A stretch of DNA of 64,000 nt from DASULK01 sp036381835. Its GTDB lineage: Bacteria > Actinomycetota > Actinomycetes > Mycobacteriales > Micromonosporaceae. This document shows positions 16,794-24,984 of the stretch, in pieces. The notes below the pieces were generated by a model. That model had not been told where the DNA came from, did no database searches, and saw only the letters and a list, made by a program, of their open reading frames with translations. The position numbers and the translations under genes were made by a program. The first letter of the stretch is position 1. Every line of letters begins with the position of its first letter. Where the stretch lies: positions 8,751 to 72,750 of the forward strand of contig DASVCA010000025.1 of assembly GCA_036381835.1 (NCBI GenBank), given 5' to 3'.

Positions 16794-17419
16794 CCAGACT
16801 GATCATCTGGCGGCACGGCAACACCGACTGGAACGCCGGTGACCGCGTACAAGGGCAGACGGACGTGCCGCTCAACGACCTCGGTCGAGAGCAGGCCGCC
16901 GCGGCCGCGCAGTTGATCGCCGACCTGCAACCGGACGCGATCGTCGCCAGCGACCTGCGGCGGGCCACCGAGACCGCTGCCACGCTGGCAGCCCTGACCG
17001 GGCTGCCGGTGCGTACCGACGCGCGCCTACGGGAGCGGTACTACGGCAAGTGGCAGGGGCTCACCATCGCCGAGGTCGCCGAACGGTATCCGGTGGAATA
17101 CGCCCGCTGGCGGGAGGGCGATCCGGCACCGGGCTGTGAGATCGAAAGCCTTGAGGACGTCGGCAAGCGGGTCGCCGAGGCGGTGCAGGTGATGATCGAC
17201 TCGATACCCGGAGCGACCATCGTGGTGGCCACCCACGGCGGTGCCGCCCGTCAGTGCTGCGGCCGGCTGCTCGGCTGGGGACCCGAGGTATTGCGCACGG
17301 TCGGGCCGCTGCAGAACTGCCACTGGACCGAACTGCGGCACGATGTGCGGCACGGCTGGCAGTTGCGCGCGCACAACGTCGGCGTCACCGGACAGCAGCG
17401 CGTCGCCGGCCCGTATTGA
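16790..17419 (+). CDS. gpgP: histidine phosphatase family, probable glucosyl-3-phosphoglycerate phosphatase
   Basis: 209 residues. The catalytic phospho-histidine motif is RHGNT (about residues 8-12) and the second His is in VVATHGG near 146. Synteny with nadD and rsfS matches mycobacterial GpgP (Rv2419c), which dephosphorylates glucosyl-3-phosphoglycerate on the way to methylglucose lipopolysaccharide. ATG 16790 overlaps the rsfS stop by four bases. The specific substrate is inferred from gene order and family; a general phosphoglycerate-mutase-like phosphatase is the fallback. Confidence 0.85.
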   Translation: MTRLIIWRHGNTDWNAGDRVQGQTDVPLNDLGREQAAAAAQLIADLQPDAIVASDLRRATETAATLAALTGLPVRTDARLRERYYGKWQGLTIAEVAERYPVEYARWREGDPAPGCEIESLEDVGKRVAEAVQVMIDSIPGATIVVATHGGAARQCCGRLLGWGPEVLRTVGPLQNCHWTELRHDVRHGWQLRAHNVGVTGQQRVAGPY

Positions 17420-17467
17420 GCGCAGGCTGGGTCTCCCGACGTAGCTCGTCACCCGCCGACCCCTGGT

Positions 17468-18355
17468 CTAGCGGAAATCCGACGGTGGCACGGCGGCTCG
17501 AGGCTTGGCCAGAATGTGCCGGAGGACGACGGAATAATCCTCCGAGCTCAGCCCCGCCGCGTCGGCTTCGGCGAACCACGCCTGTGCCGCCCGTGCCAGC
17601 TTGAGGTCGACGCCGGCCGCATCCGCCGCGGTGGCGATCAGATTGGCGTCCTTGTACGCGAGCGACAGCGAGAAGCGCTTCGGAGCCGCATCCTCCACGA
17701 CCGGCCTACGCCGCTCCGCCTGCGCCGCCAGCGGGGTCGTGGCGAGTACCCGCCACACCGCATCGCGGGACAGGCCGAGACCGGTGCCGAGCGCGAGTGA
17801 TTCGCCGATCAACCCCAGGACCCCGAGCAGCGTCGAATTGGCGACCAGCTTCGCCGACGCCCCGGAACCGGATGGCCCGAGATGAATCGGGTTTCCGAGG
17901 ACCGACAACAGGGGCGTGGCGGCGTCCACGGTCGGGCCGTCGCCCCCGATGAAGATGGTCAGGGTGCCGCTCTCCGCCTCGGTGACACTGCCCAGCACCG
18001 GGGCGTCGAGGAGGGCGATCCCGTCTGACAACCGAGCGCGCAGCCAGGCGATGGCGGCGGGGCCCACCGTCGACATCTCGATCACGGTCGTGTTCGGCCG
18101 GACAGCGGCGGCGATGCCATCGGGCCCGACGGTGACCTCGTGAACCGCGATCGGATCGGCCAACATAAATATTACGAAGTCGGCGTCCCGGGCCGCGTCG
18201 GCGGGTGTGGCGGCCACCCGGGCCCCGGCTGCGGCCAGCGGCTCGGCCCGGGCGGCCGTGCGGTTCCACACGGTGACCTCGTGGCCCGCCGCAAGTAGGC
18301 GCCCGGCCATCCGCGAGCCCATCGCACCAAGCCCGATCCACGCCACTCTGGTCAT
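17468..18355 (-). CDS. NAD(P)-dependent oxidoreductase, 3-hydroxyisobutyrate dehydrogenase family
   Basis: 295 residues, typical. N-terminal Rossmann domain with GLGAMGSRMAGRLL (about 7-20), the family segment in which substrate contacts lie (GIALLDAPVLGSVTEAESGTLTIFIGG), and the catalytic lysine in ASAKLVANS near residue 170; the C-terminal helical domain completes the fold. It oxidises a beta-hydroxyacid (3-hydroxyisobutyrate, glyoxylate derivatives or similar); the substrate cannot be chosen. ATG 18355 is the start that places the Rossmann motif at the usual position; GGAGCGG upstream is a modest ribosome site. It stands alone, convergent with gpgP and divergent from comEA. Confidence 0.88.
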   Translation of the reverse strand: MTRVAWIGLGAMGSRMAGRLLAAGHEVTVWNRTAARAEPLAAAGARVAATPADAARDADFVIFMLADPIAVHEVTVGPDGIAAAVRPNTTVIEMSTVGPAAIAWLRARLSDGIALLDAPVLGSVTEAESGTLTIFIGGDGPTVDAATPLLSVLGNPIHLGPSGSGASAKLVANSTLLGVLGLIGESLALGTGLGLSRDAVWRVLATTPLAAQAERRRPVVEDAAPKRFSLSLAYKDANLIATAADAAGVDLKLARAAQAWFAEADAAGLSSEDYSVVLRHILAKPRAAVPPSDFR

Positions 18356-18581
18356 CGTGCCGCTCCAAACTCGGTCCATCCCACAGCCCGACGGTAATCG
18401 CACGCTCAGCATCACACTGGCACACCGCCCAAGTCGGAGCATGATCGATCGGGGGTGGCGCGAGTCGCGGGCGTCTGCCGGGTCGGCTATCACGGACAGG
18501 CCGGGTTCGGCGACGATCCACAGTCCGACCGGTTGTCCACAGCGGGACGAGACAACCGGGTGCATCGGCGGTCCAGCCGCC

Positions 18582-18587
18582 TAGCGT
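18582..18587 (+). promoter_or_regulatory. comEA -10 box, leaderless arrangement
   Basis: TAGCGT ends 7 bases before GTG 18595, so the message probably begins at the start codon. The remaining 220 bases of this divergent gap (18356-18581) show no feature I can name. Confidence 0.5.
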
Positions 18588-18594
18588 CGGCCGC

Positions 18595-19485
18595 GTGTCC
18601 GACGATGAAACGCTGGTGCGGCAGCGGCTGCTGGCCCTCCTCGACGCCGATCCCGCAGGCGGCGGCCACGTTTCGGCGACCGAGCATGTGGTACGACCGG
18701 CTGCCGGCGTTCCCGGCCCACCGGCCGACGGCGTCCGGCCGACTGCGGCGGTCGACCCGGTCGGTCGGAGCGCGCTCACCCTGGATCAGCCCCCGAACCC
18801 GGTCGGACCGTCTGCGCCGGACCAGCCCGTGCAGCCCTCGGCGCCGTTCCGGTGGTTGGGAGACTCCCGGGTGTTCGACCCCGGCCGACGGGGAGTGAAG
18901 GCGCTCGCTGTGGTTGCCGCGGCCGTGGTGCTGGGCGCCGGCGCCTGGGCGTGGCGGTCGCGACCGCAGACCCAGCCGCTTCGCGACGTGCCATCGGCCG
19001 GACAGATCGTGGAACCGGTCGGCGACCCGGCGATCGACCCGTCTGCCGCGACCCCCGCAGGCGAGGTGGTCGTCGCCGTGTCCGGGAAAGTCCGCCGCCC
19101 CGGGCTGGTCCGGCTTCCGGCCGGCGCTCGAGTCGCCGACGCGATCGAGGGTGCCGGTGGGACGCTGCCCGGCGCCGAGACCTCGCTCCTGAACCTGGCG
19201 CGCAAAGTCACCGACGGTGAACTGATCCTGGTCGGGGTGACACCGCCCCCCGGAACGGTCACCGGAGCCACGGGGGAGACCGTCGCGGGCGGCGGGAAGG
19301 TGAACCTGAACACCGCCACCCAGGCGCAACTGGAGACGTTGCCCGGAGTCGGACCCGTGCTCGCCCAGCGCATCCTCGCGTACCGGGAGCGGCACGGGGG
19401 ATTCCGTAGCGTCACCGATCTGCGGCGGGTCGAAGGCATCGGCGACGCACGGTTCGAGCAGCTCCGGGATCTGGTGACGGTGTGA
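18595..19485 (+). CDS. comEA: ComEA family DNA-binding membrane protein
   Basis: 296 residues. A 100-residue Pro-rich cytoplasmic tail precedes one membrane span (about 102-120), then a linker, an SLBB domain (about 157-213, VSGKVRRPGLVRLP) and a C-terminal helix-hairpin-helix domain (about 236-296, VNLNTATQAQLETLPGVGP) that binds double-stranded DNA. In naturally competent bacteria it captures DNA for the ComEC channel. The gene overlaps comEC by four bases (GTGA), so the pair is co-translated. The long N-terminal tail is typical of actinobacterial homologues, where competence itself is rarely shown. Confidence 0.92.
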   Translation: MSDDETLVRQRLLALLDADPAGGGHVSATEHVVRPAAGVPGPPADGVRPTAAVDPVGRSALTLDQPPNPVGPSAPDQPVQPSAPFRWLGDSRVFDPGRRGVKALAVVAAAVVLGAGAWAWRSRPQTQPLRDVPSAGQIVEPVGDPAIDPSAATPAGEVVVAVSGKVRRPGLVRLPAGARVADAIEGAGGTLPGAETSLLNLARKVTDGELILVGVTPPPGTVTGATGETVAGGGKVNLNTATQAQLETLPGVGPVLAQRILAYRERHGGFRSVTDLRRVEGIGDARFEQLRDLVTV

Positions 19486-21830
19486 CGGCCGGAGCCGACG
19501 GCGGCGCGCCGGACCTCAGGCTGGCCGGGCTCGCCGTAACGACCTGGCTGACCGCGCTGGCCGGGCTCCATCTGTCCGCCGGTGTCAGCATTGTGATCGC
19601 GGTCTGCGCCGCCGTGGCGGCCCTGGCGGGCGTGGCCGTCGCGGTTCGACGACCGCAGGCCCCCGGATGGCTGATCGTGGCGTTGCTGCTCGGCGTGATA
19701 TGCGGTAGTACGGCCACCGCGGCGCGGGTCGTCAACCGGGACGCCCCCGACCTCGCTCGATTGGCCGAGGCGCGCGCCGAAGTCGCGGCGGCGCTTGTGG
19801 TCCGCGACGACCCCCGACGGGTGTCCAATGGCGGTGCCACCCCGCTCTACCTCGTGCGGGCACGGCTCGCCTGGCTTCAGGTCGAGGACGGCACCCGGAT
19901 CGCCGCCCCGGTCCGCATTCTCGTCCTCGCCGGCAACCCGGACTGGGCCGGCTTGCTGCCCGGCCAGCGGCTGACCGCCACCGGGCGGCTCATGCCACCA
20001 CGCGGGGGAGACCTGACCGCGGCCGTCCTCACCACGAACACCGGCCCGGAGTTGATCGGTGAGCCCTCGTGGGCGCAACGTGCGGCAGGCTTCCTGCGCA
20101 CCGGACTCCAGGACGCCTGTCGACCGCTTCCCAACGAGCCGGGCGGGCTGCTACCCGGTCTGGTGGTGGGCGACACCAGCCGGCTCGACCCATCGGTCGA
20201 GGACGACTTCCGAGCGACCGGCATGACCCACTTGACGGCGGTCTCCGGCTCGAACGTCGCGATCGTGCTCGGGTTCGTGCTGCTACTCGCGAGATGGGGA
20301 CGCGCCGGTCCGTGGCTCGCCGCAGGTACCTGCGGGCTGGCACTGGTCGGTTTCGTTATCCTCGTCCGGCCCTCGCCCAGCGTGGTACGCGCCGCGACCA
20401 TGGGGGCGATCGGGCTGCTCGCGCTCGCCACCGGCCGCCGCCGGGCTGCGCTGCCCGCCCTGGCGGCCGCCGTAGTGGTCCTGGTCGTCATCGATCCGGG
20501 ACTCGCCGGCGACGCGGGATTCGCCCTCTCCGTGCTCGCCACCGCCGGGCTGCTGCTGCTCGCCCCCGTCTGGCGGGACGCGCTGCGCCGCCGGGGAGTG
20601 CCGTCCGGGCTCGCCGAGGCGCTCGCTGTCCCGGCCGCCGCCCAACTGGCGTGCTCGCCCGTGGTGGCGGGGTTGTCCGGAACCGTCAGCCTGGTCGCCG
20701 TACCGGCGAACCTGCTGGCCGTGCCCGCGATCGCCCCGGCCACGGTCATCGGGGTGGCGGCGGCGGTGGCATCGCCGATCTGGCCCGCCTTCGCGGAATT
20801 CGCCGCCTGGCTCGGCCACTGGCCCGCCTGGTGGCTGGTGCTGGTGGCGCGTCACGGTGCGCGGCTTCCCGCCGGGAACCTGCCGTGGTTGGAGGGTGCG
20901 GCGGGGGCGCTGTCGCTCGCGGCGCTCACCGTCGCGCTGCTGGTCGCGATCCGCCATCCGCTGGCGCGCAAGCTGATCGCGGTGGTAACCGCGAGCGCGG
21001 CCGTAGGAACGCTCCTGGTGCGGCTGCTGGTGCCCGGCTGGCCGCCCTCGAATTGGGTGGTCGTCCTCTGCGCGGTAGGGCAGGGCGACACCGTGGTGCT
21101 GTCGGCGGGCCCTGGCCAAGCCGTCGTGATCGATGCGGGACCCGAGCCGACCGTGGCGGACCGTTGCCTGCGCAGGCTCGCCGTCGACCATGTGGGCCTG
21201 CTGGTGATCAGCCACCTGCATGCCGATCACGTGGGCGGGATCGCCGGCGTGCTACGTGACCGTCGCGTCGATGCGGTGGTGATCCCGCCTTGGCCGGAGC
21301 CCGAAGCGGGATACGCCCTGGTGCGGCAGAACGCGGCGGGCCGCGGGGTGCCGGTGGGCCAGGTGTCCGGCGGCTGGGTGTCTCGGTTCGGTGGGGTGGA
21401 GCTTGTCGCCCTCGGCCCGCCCTATCCCATGCGCGGCACCCGGTCCGATCCCAACAACAACTCCTTGGTGCTGATGGCGCGCGTAGCGGGAGTCCGCATC
21501 CTGCTCGCCGGCGACGCGGAGAACGACGAACAGCAGGCGCTGCTCGACCGGCCCGGGCCCGGTGCGCTGCGGGCGGATGTGCTGAAGGTCGCCCACCACG
21601 GTTCGGCGTATCAGGAGCCGGCGTTTCTCGACGCGGTCGACCCGGCGGTCGCGTTGGTTCCGGTCGGCCGCGACAACAGGTACGGGCATCCGGACCAGGG
21701 CGTCCTCGACCGGCTCGCCGGTGCCGGCGCTCGGGTGCTGCGCACCGACGTCGACGGGGACGTGGCGGTGCTGCGTGTCGACGGGGGGCTGGCGGTCGCG
21801 GTGCGCGGCCCCGACGACGACCGGAGATGA
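19482..21830 (+). CDS. comEC: ComEC/Rec2 DNA uptake channel with C-terminal metallo-beta-lactamase domain
   Basis: 782 residues. Three regions: N-terminal hydrophobic segment and an OB-like soluble domain (to about 220), the competence domain with many membrane spans (about 220-510), then a metallo-beta-lactamase-like domain with the intact HLHADHVGG metal motif (about 577-585), a DAEN segment and KVAHHGS. The channel takes single-stranded DNA across the membrane; the beta-lactamase-like domain is proposed to degrade one strand. All key metal residues are present, so the gene looks functional. GTG 19482 overlaps the comEA stop. Confidence 0.93.
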   Translation: MTAGADGGAPDLRLAGLAVTTWLTALAGLHLSAGVSIVIAVCAAVAALAGVAVAVRRPQAPGWLIVALLLGVICGSTATAARVVNRDAPDLARLAEARAEVAAALVVRDDPRRVSNGGATPLYLVRARLAWLQVEDGTRIAAPVRILVLAGNPDWAGLLPGQRLTATGRLMPPRGGDLTAAVLTTNTGPELIGEPSWAQRAAGFLRTGLQDACRPLPNEPGGLLPGLVVGDTSRLDPSVEDDFRATGMTHLTAVSGSNVAIVLGFVLLLARWGRAGPWLAAGTCGLALVGFVILVRPSPSVVRAATMGAIGLLALATGRRRAALPALAAAVVVLVVIDPGLAGDAGFALSVLATAGLLLLAPVWRDALRRRGVPSGLAEALAVPAAAQLACSPVVAGLSGTVSLVAVPANLLAVPAIAPATVIGVAAAVASPIWPAFAEFAAWLGHWPAWWLVLVARHGARLPAGNLPWLEGAAGALSLAALTVALLVAIRHPLARKLIAVVTASAAVGTLLVRLLVPGWPPSNWVVVLCAVGQGDTVVLSAGPGQAVVIDAGPEPTVADRCLRRLAVDHVGLLVISHLHADHVGGIAGVLRDRRVDAVVIPPWPEPEAGYALVRQNAAGRGVPVGQVSGGWVSRFGGVELVALGPPYPMRGTRSDPNNNSLVLMARVAGVRILLAGDAENDEQQALLDRPGPGALRADVLKVAHHGSAYQEPAFLDAVDPAVALVPVGRDNRYGHPDQGVLDRLAGAGARVLRTDVDGDVAVLRVDGGLAVAVRGPDDDRR

Positions 21831-21884
21831 CACGGCGCGCCGAGCGTGCCGGTAGCGGGTGGATGCGCCTCGGCGCGTGCGAAC

Positions 21885-22982
21885 ATGGCAGTCGTGACAT
21901 CCGTCGGTCCCGCCCCGTTGGTGCTCGTGCTCGGTGACGAGGAACTGCTTGCGATGCGGGCGGTGACTGCCACGGCGGAGGCGGTCCGGGCGATCGACCC
22001 GAACGCCGACGTGCGACAGTACGACGCCGGGGCGGTGACCCCGGGCGAGGTCGACGAGATGCTCAGCCCGTCGTTGTTCGGCGGGCGACGAGTGCTTGTC
22101 CTGCAGAACGGCCAGGACGCGCGCAAGGATTTGGTCAGCGTGCTCCTCGGCTACGCCAAGGCACCCGATCCGGATGTGACCCTGGTGGTGGCGCACGCCG
22201 GCGGGGCGAAGGGGAAGGCACTCGCCGACGGGCTGCGCAGCGCCGGAGCGCAGGTTGTGTCGGCGGCGAAGCTGAAGCGCGATCATGAGCGCGTCGCGTT
22301 CGTCCGGGACGAGATCCGCCGTCACGGCGGGCAGTGCTCGGGCGAGGCGGCGGTCGCCTTGCTCGCCGCGGTCGGCAACGATCTGCGGGAACTCGCTGCA
22401 GCCTGCGCACAGCTGGTGGCCGACACGAACGGCCGAATCACCCCGGAGGTCGTGGGACGGTACTACCGTGGGCGGGCCGAGGTGAGCGGCTTCACCGTGG
22501 CCGACGCGGCGATGGTGGGCGATGCGCGAGGGGCCTTGGAGGCACTGCGCTGGGCGCTGCACATCGGGGTCGACCCGGTGCCGATCGCCGACGCGATCGC
22601 CGACGGGGTCCGGACCGTCGCCCGGGTGGCCGCAGCCGGCCGCGGTAACCCGTACCAACTGGCCAACACGTTGGGCATGCCAGCGTGGAAGATCGAGAAG
22701 GCCCAGGAACGCGCTCGGGGCTGGACCGCCGAAGGACTGGCCGAGGCGATGCGGGCCGCGGCGGAGTGCAACGCCGCGGTCAAGGGCGCCGCGGAAGACC
22801 GCGCGTACGCGTTGGAACGGGCCGTCCTAGCGGTCGTGGCCGCCCGTGCGGCTGAAGGCGAGCGGCCGGTCGGCGGCCCGGCACCGGCTTCGAGCCGCCG
22901 ACCGTCGGGCGGTCGTTCAGCCGGTCCCTCGGTGGGCGCACGATCCGGGAACCGGGCGAGAAAGGGCAGTGGGAGTCGATGA
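21885..22982 (+). CDS. holA: DNA polymerase III delta subunit
   Basis: 365 residues. Delta opens the sliding clamp within the clamp loader. The N-terminal part (LVLVLGDEELLAMRAV, then LFGGRRVLVLQNGQDA and VVAHAGGAKGKALADGLR) and the C-terminal collar domain (AVKGAAEDRAYALERAVLAV) fit the HolA family; delta lacks a true P-loop, as here. ATG 21885 was picked because it is the first start beyond the comEC stop that keeps the conserved beginning; GTG 21894 is an alternative. The last 45 residues are a Ser/Arg/Gly tail. It follows comEC, as in many bacteria, and overlaps the next gene by four bases. Confidence 0.92.
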   Translation: MAVVTSVGPAPLVLVLGDEELLAMRAVTATAEAVRAIDPNADVRQYDAGAVTPGEVDEMLSPSLFGGRRVLVLQNGQDARKDLVSVLLGYAKAPDPDVTLVVAHAGGAKGKALADGLRSAGAQVVSAAKLKRDHERVAFVRDEIRRHGGQCSGEAAVALLAAVGNDLRELAAACAQLVADTNGRITPEVVGRYYRGRAEVSGFTVADAAMVGDARGALEALRWALHIGVDPVPIADAIADGVRTVARVAAAGRGNPYQLANTLGMPAWKIEKAQERARGWTAEGLAEAMRAAAECNAAVKGAAEDRAYALERAVLAVVAARAAEGERPVGGPAPASSRRPSGGRSAGPSVGARSGNRARKGSGSR

Positions 22983-23317
22983 ACGGGCCGCCGGCGGCCT
23001 GGCGCGTGGAACTCGACGAGCGTCCGTTCTATCCGCAGCAGCCGCTCTACGCACGGGTTCTCAGACTGCGTCAGCTCAGTCCGGGCCCGATGCTCTGTTT
23101 CGTCCTGCTCGAGGGCAGCCTCACCTTGGGGCTGCTGCTGGCCTTGGCCGAACTGGCCGTCTGGTGGATCATCCTGGCGCTACCGATGGCAGTCGCCGTC
23201 ACGGTGAAGGCGAACGACATGATCGCGGCTGTCGTGCTGCGCTCGGCAGCCCTCGTGCCGGAGCAGGAGCAGGAGCGGTTTCGGCGAGAGGTGCTGCTGC
23301 CTCTCGACCGAGGGTAG
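22979..23317 (+). CDS. small membrane protein, function unknown
   Basis: 112 residues. A short polar N-terminus (ELDERPFYPQQPLYARVLRLRQL) leads to two closely spaced hydrophobic segments (about 41-60 and 62-76), then an amphipathic tail rich in Glu and Arg. ATG 22979 overlaps the holA stop (ATGA), so it is translated with holA. It faces rpsT across a bidirectional terminator. I do not recognise a named family. Confidence 0.75.
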   Translation: MNGPPAAWRVELDERPFYPQQPLYARVLRLRQLSPGPMLCFVLLEGSLTLGLLLALAELAVWWIILALPMAVAVTVKANDMIAAVVLRSAALVPEQEQERFRREVLLPLDRG

Positions 23318-23397
23318 GCGTGCGACCAGCCCACGACGATCTGTCGGGCACCGACGTGTTCTGTCCTCGGGGCGAGGAGTGATCGGGCGCGGCAAGG

Positions 23398-23429
23398 CGG
23401 CGGGGTCAAGCGACCGCTTGACCCCGCCG
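23398..23429. terminator. bidirectional terminator between holA unit and rpsT
   Basis: Perfect 15-bp stem (23398-23412 with 23415-23429) with a two-base centre, between convergent genes. Serves both strands by symmetry. Confidence 0.8.
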
Positions 23430-23455
23430 CGACGCGGGTATCGGCCGGCGCCGAC

Positions 23456-23722
23456 TCAGGAGGCGAGCGAGTGCAGGTGCTTGGCGATGGCGGACTTCCG
23501 GTTCGCCGCCTGGTTGCGGTGAATCACGCCCTTGCTGGCGGCCTTGTCCAGCTTGCGGGAAGCCTCGCGCATGAGCACCGTAGCCTTGTCGATCTCGCCG
23601 GCCTCGACCGCCTCGTGGAACTTGCGGATGGCGGTCTTCAGCGACGACTTGACCGCCTTGTTGCGCAGCCGCCGCTTCTCGTTCTGCCGGTTGCGCTTGA
23701 TCTGGGACTTGATGTTCGCCAC
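23456..23722 (-). CDS. rpsT: 30S ribosomal protein S20
   Basis: 88 residues. MANIKSQIKRNRQNEKRRLRNKAVKSS is the S20 N-terminus, and HRNQAANRKSAIAKHLHSL the C-terminal helix. It binds 16S rRNA. ATG 23722 is fixed by homology. In the gap upstream, TTGACC (23760-23765, minus) could be a -35, but the matching -10 is not convincing. It sits next to holA on the opposite strand, as in other actinobacteria. Confidence 0.98.
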   Translation of the reverse strand: MANIKSQIKRNRQNEKRRLRNKAVKSSLKTAIRKFHEAVEAGEIDKATVLMREASRKLDKAASKGVIHRNQAANRKSAIAKHLHSLAS

Positions 23723-23857
23723 GCGACAGCCTCGTCCTGGTATCTCGAAGTCTCGGATTGGTCAATTTCGGCGCAGGCAACCGTGCCGCGGCACCCGCGC
23801 GCAAAGAGGTACGTTACCAGGCAGCCCGACCAGCGCCAAAAGGGGGCGCGGGCGGCG

Positions 23858-24847
23858 TCACCCCCAGCCGCTACGCTCGGCCAGCCAGGCCAGGGCCGCC
23901 TCCCCGCTCCACCGTCGATGCTGCCGCAGATGTGGCGAGGCGTCGAGCGGCGGCGTCGCCGCCGCACCGGTCAGCCAGTAACCGGACAGCGCCGCGAGTG
24001 CGACGTCGAGGGCGTCCGGGGGCGCGTCCAGGCCGGCCGGGTGTTCGGCGAAGAGGGTGTCGGCGTCGAGTCCGCTGGCGTGCGCGGTGACCAGCAGTCC
24101 CACCAGGTCGAACCAGGCGGGACCGTGGCAGGGCCAGGTCCAGTCACAGATCCAGGCGTTGCCGGCGGTATCGATCAGCGTGTTGTCCAGTCGCAGGTCA
24201 CCGTGGATCACCCCGCGGGCACCGTGTGCGTAATGCGGCAGCCGCGCCTCCAGATCGACCAGATCGGCCAGCCGCTGCGACAGATCCGGCGGTCCGGGCG
24301 GCATCTCCTCCCGGCCCGCGGCGACCTCCTGCCACCAGGCCAACTCGCCGGTCGCGAGGTCGGCCAGCGACGGCAGTCCGAGGCGGAGCAGGTCGGCGGT
24401 GGGCTCGCGCAGGGCGGCGGCCGCGCGGGCGTACGCGGACAGTGCGGCGTCGAGTTCGTCCGGCTGCCACGGCAGGTCCGGCATCCGGCCGGTGATCGCA
24501 TCGGCGCAACTGACGAAATAACCGGCGGCGACCAGGGTCCACCGGATCCGGGGGGCGGGCACCTCGATCGGCAGCGCCGCGGTCAGCGTCGCCTCGCGGG
24601 CGTACCAGTCGGCCAGGTGTGCCTGTTCGGTCAACGCCGCGGCCTTGACGAACACGCGGCCGCCGGCGGCGGTGTCCAGGACGGCGGCGAAGCCGCCGGT
24701 GAAGCCGCCCAACGCGGATTCGGCCGCGATGACCGGCGCGCCGAGTCGGTCCTCGATCGCGTGGCGCAGGTCGGGCGGCAGATCGGGCCACCGCGGGCGT
24801 ACGGCGGTCGTCTGGTACCGGAACGGGGGTCGACGAGGTACCGGCAT
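23858..24847 (-). CDS. aminoglycoside phosphotransferase-family kinase
   Basis: 329 residues. Protein-kinase-like fold: a glycine-rich loop (LGGFTGGFAAVL), a lysine in RVFVKAAAL near residue 70, the catalytic loop HGDLRLDN near 220 and the metal motif ICDWTWP near 236. It phosphorylates a small hydroxylated substrate; family members act on antibiotics, sugars or choline, and nothing here decides which. ATG 24847 has CAGGAT ending 6 bases before it (weak -10 or ribosome site). Longer in-frame starts up to 24991 would run into the lepA start region. It is divergent from lepA. Confidence 0.85.
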   Translation of the reverse strand: MPVPRRPPFRYQTTAVRPRWPDLPPDLRHAIEDRLGAPVIAAESALGGFTGGFAAVLDTAAGGRVFVKAAALTEQAHLADWYAREATLTAALPIEVPAPRIRWTLVAAGYFVSCADAITGRMPDLPWQPDELDAALSAYARAAAALREPTADLLRLGLPSLADLATGELAWWQEVAAGREEMPPGPPDLSQRLADLVDLEARLPHYAHGARGVIHGDLRLDNTLIDTAGNAWICDWTWPCHGPAWFDLVGLLVTAHASGLDADTLFAEHPAGLDAPPDALDVALAALSGYWLTGAAATPPLDASPHLRQHRRWSGEAALAWLAERSGWG

Positions 24848-24984
24848 GAGCGCATCCTGTCTCGATCCGTCGCTGTGGAAAGGCGGGCGGGCTGAGCCGG
24901 GTGGGCCGTCCGGACATGGGACCATAGGAGGCGGCCGGTTCACCTGCCGGCCATGGTTGCGCAGACACGACAGAACGGACGACC

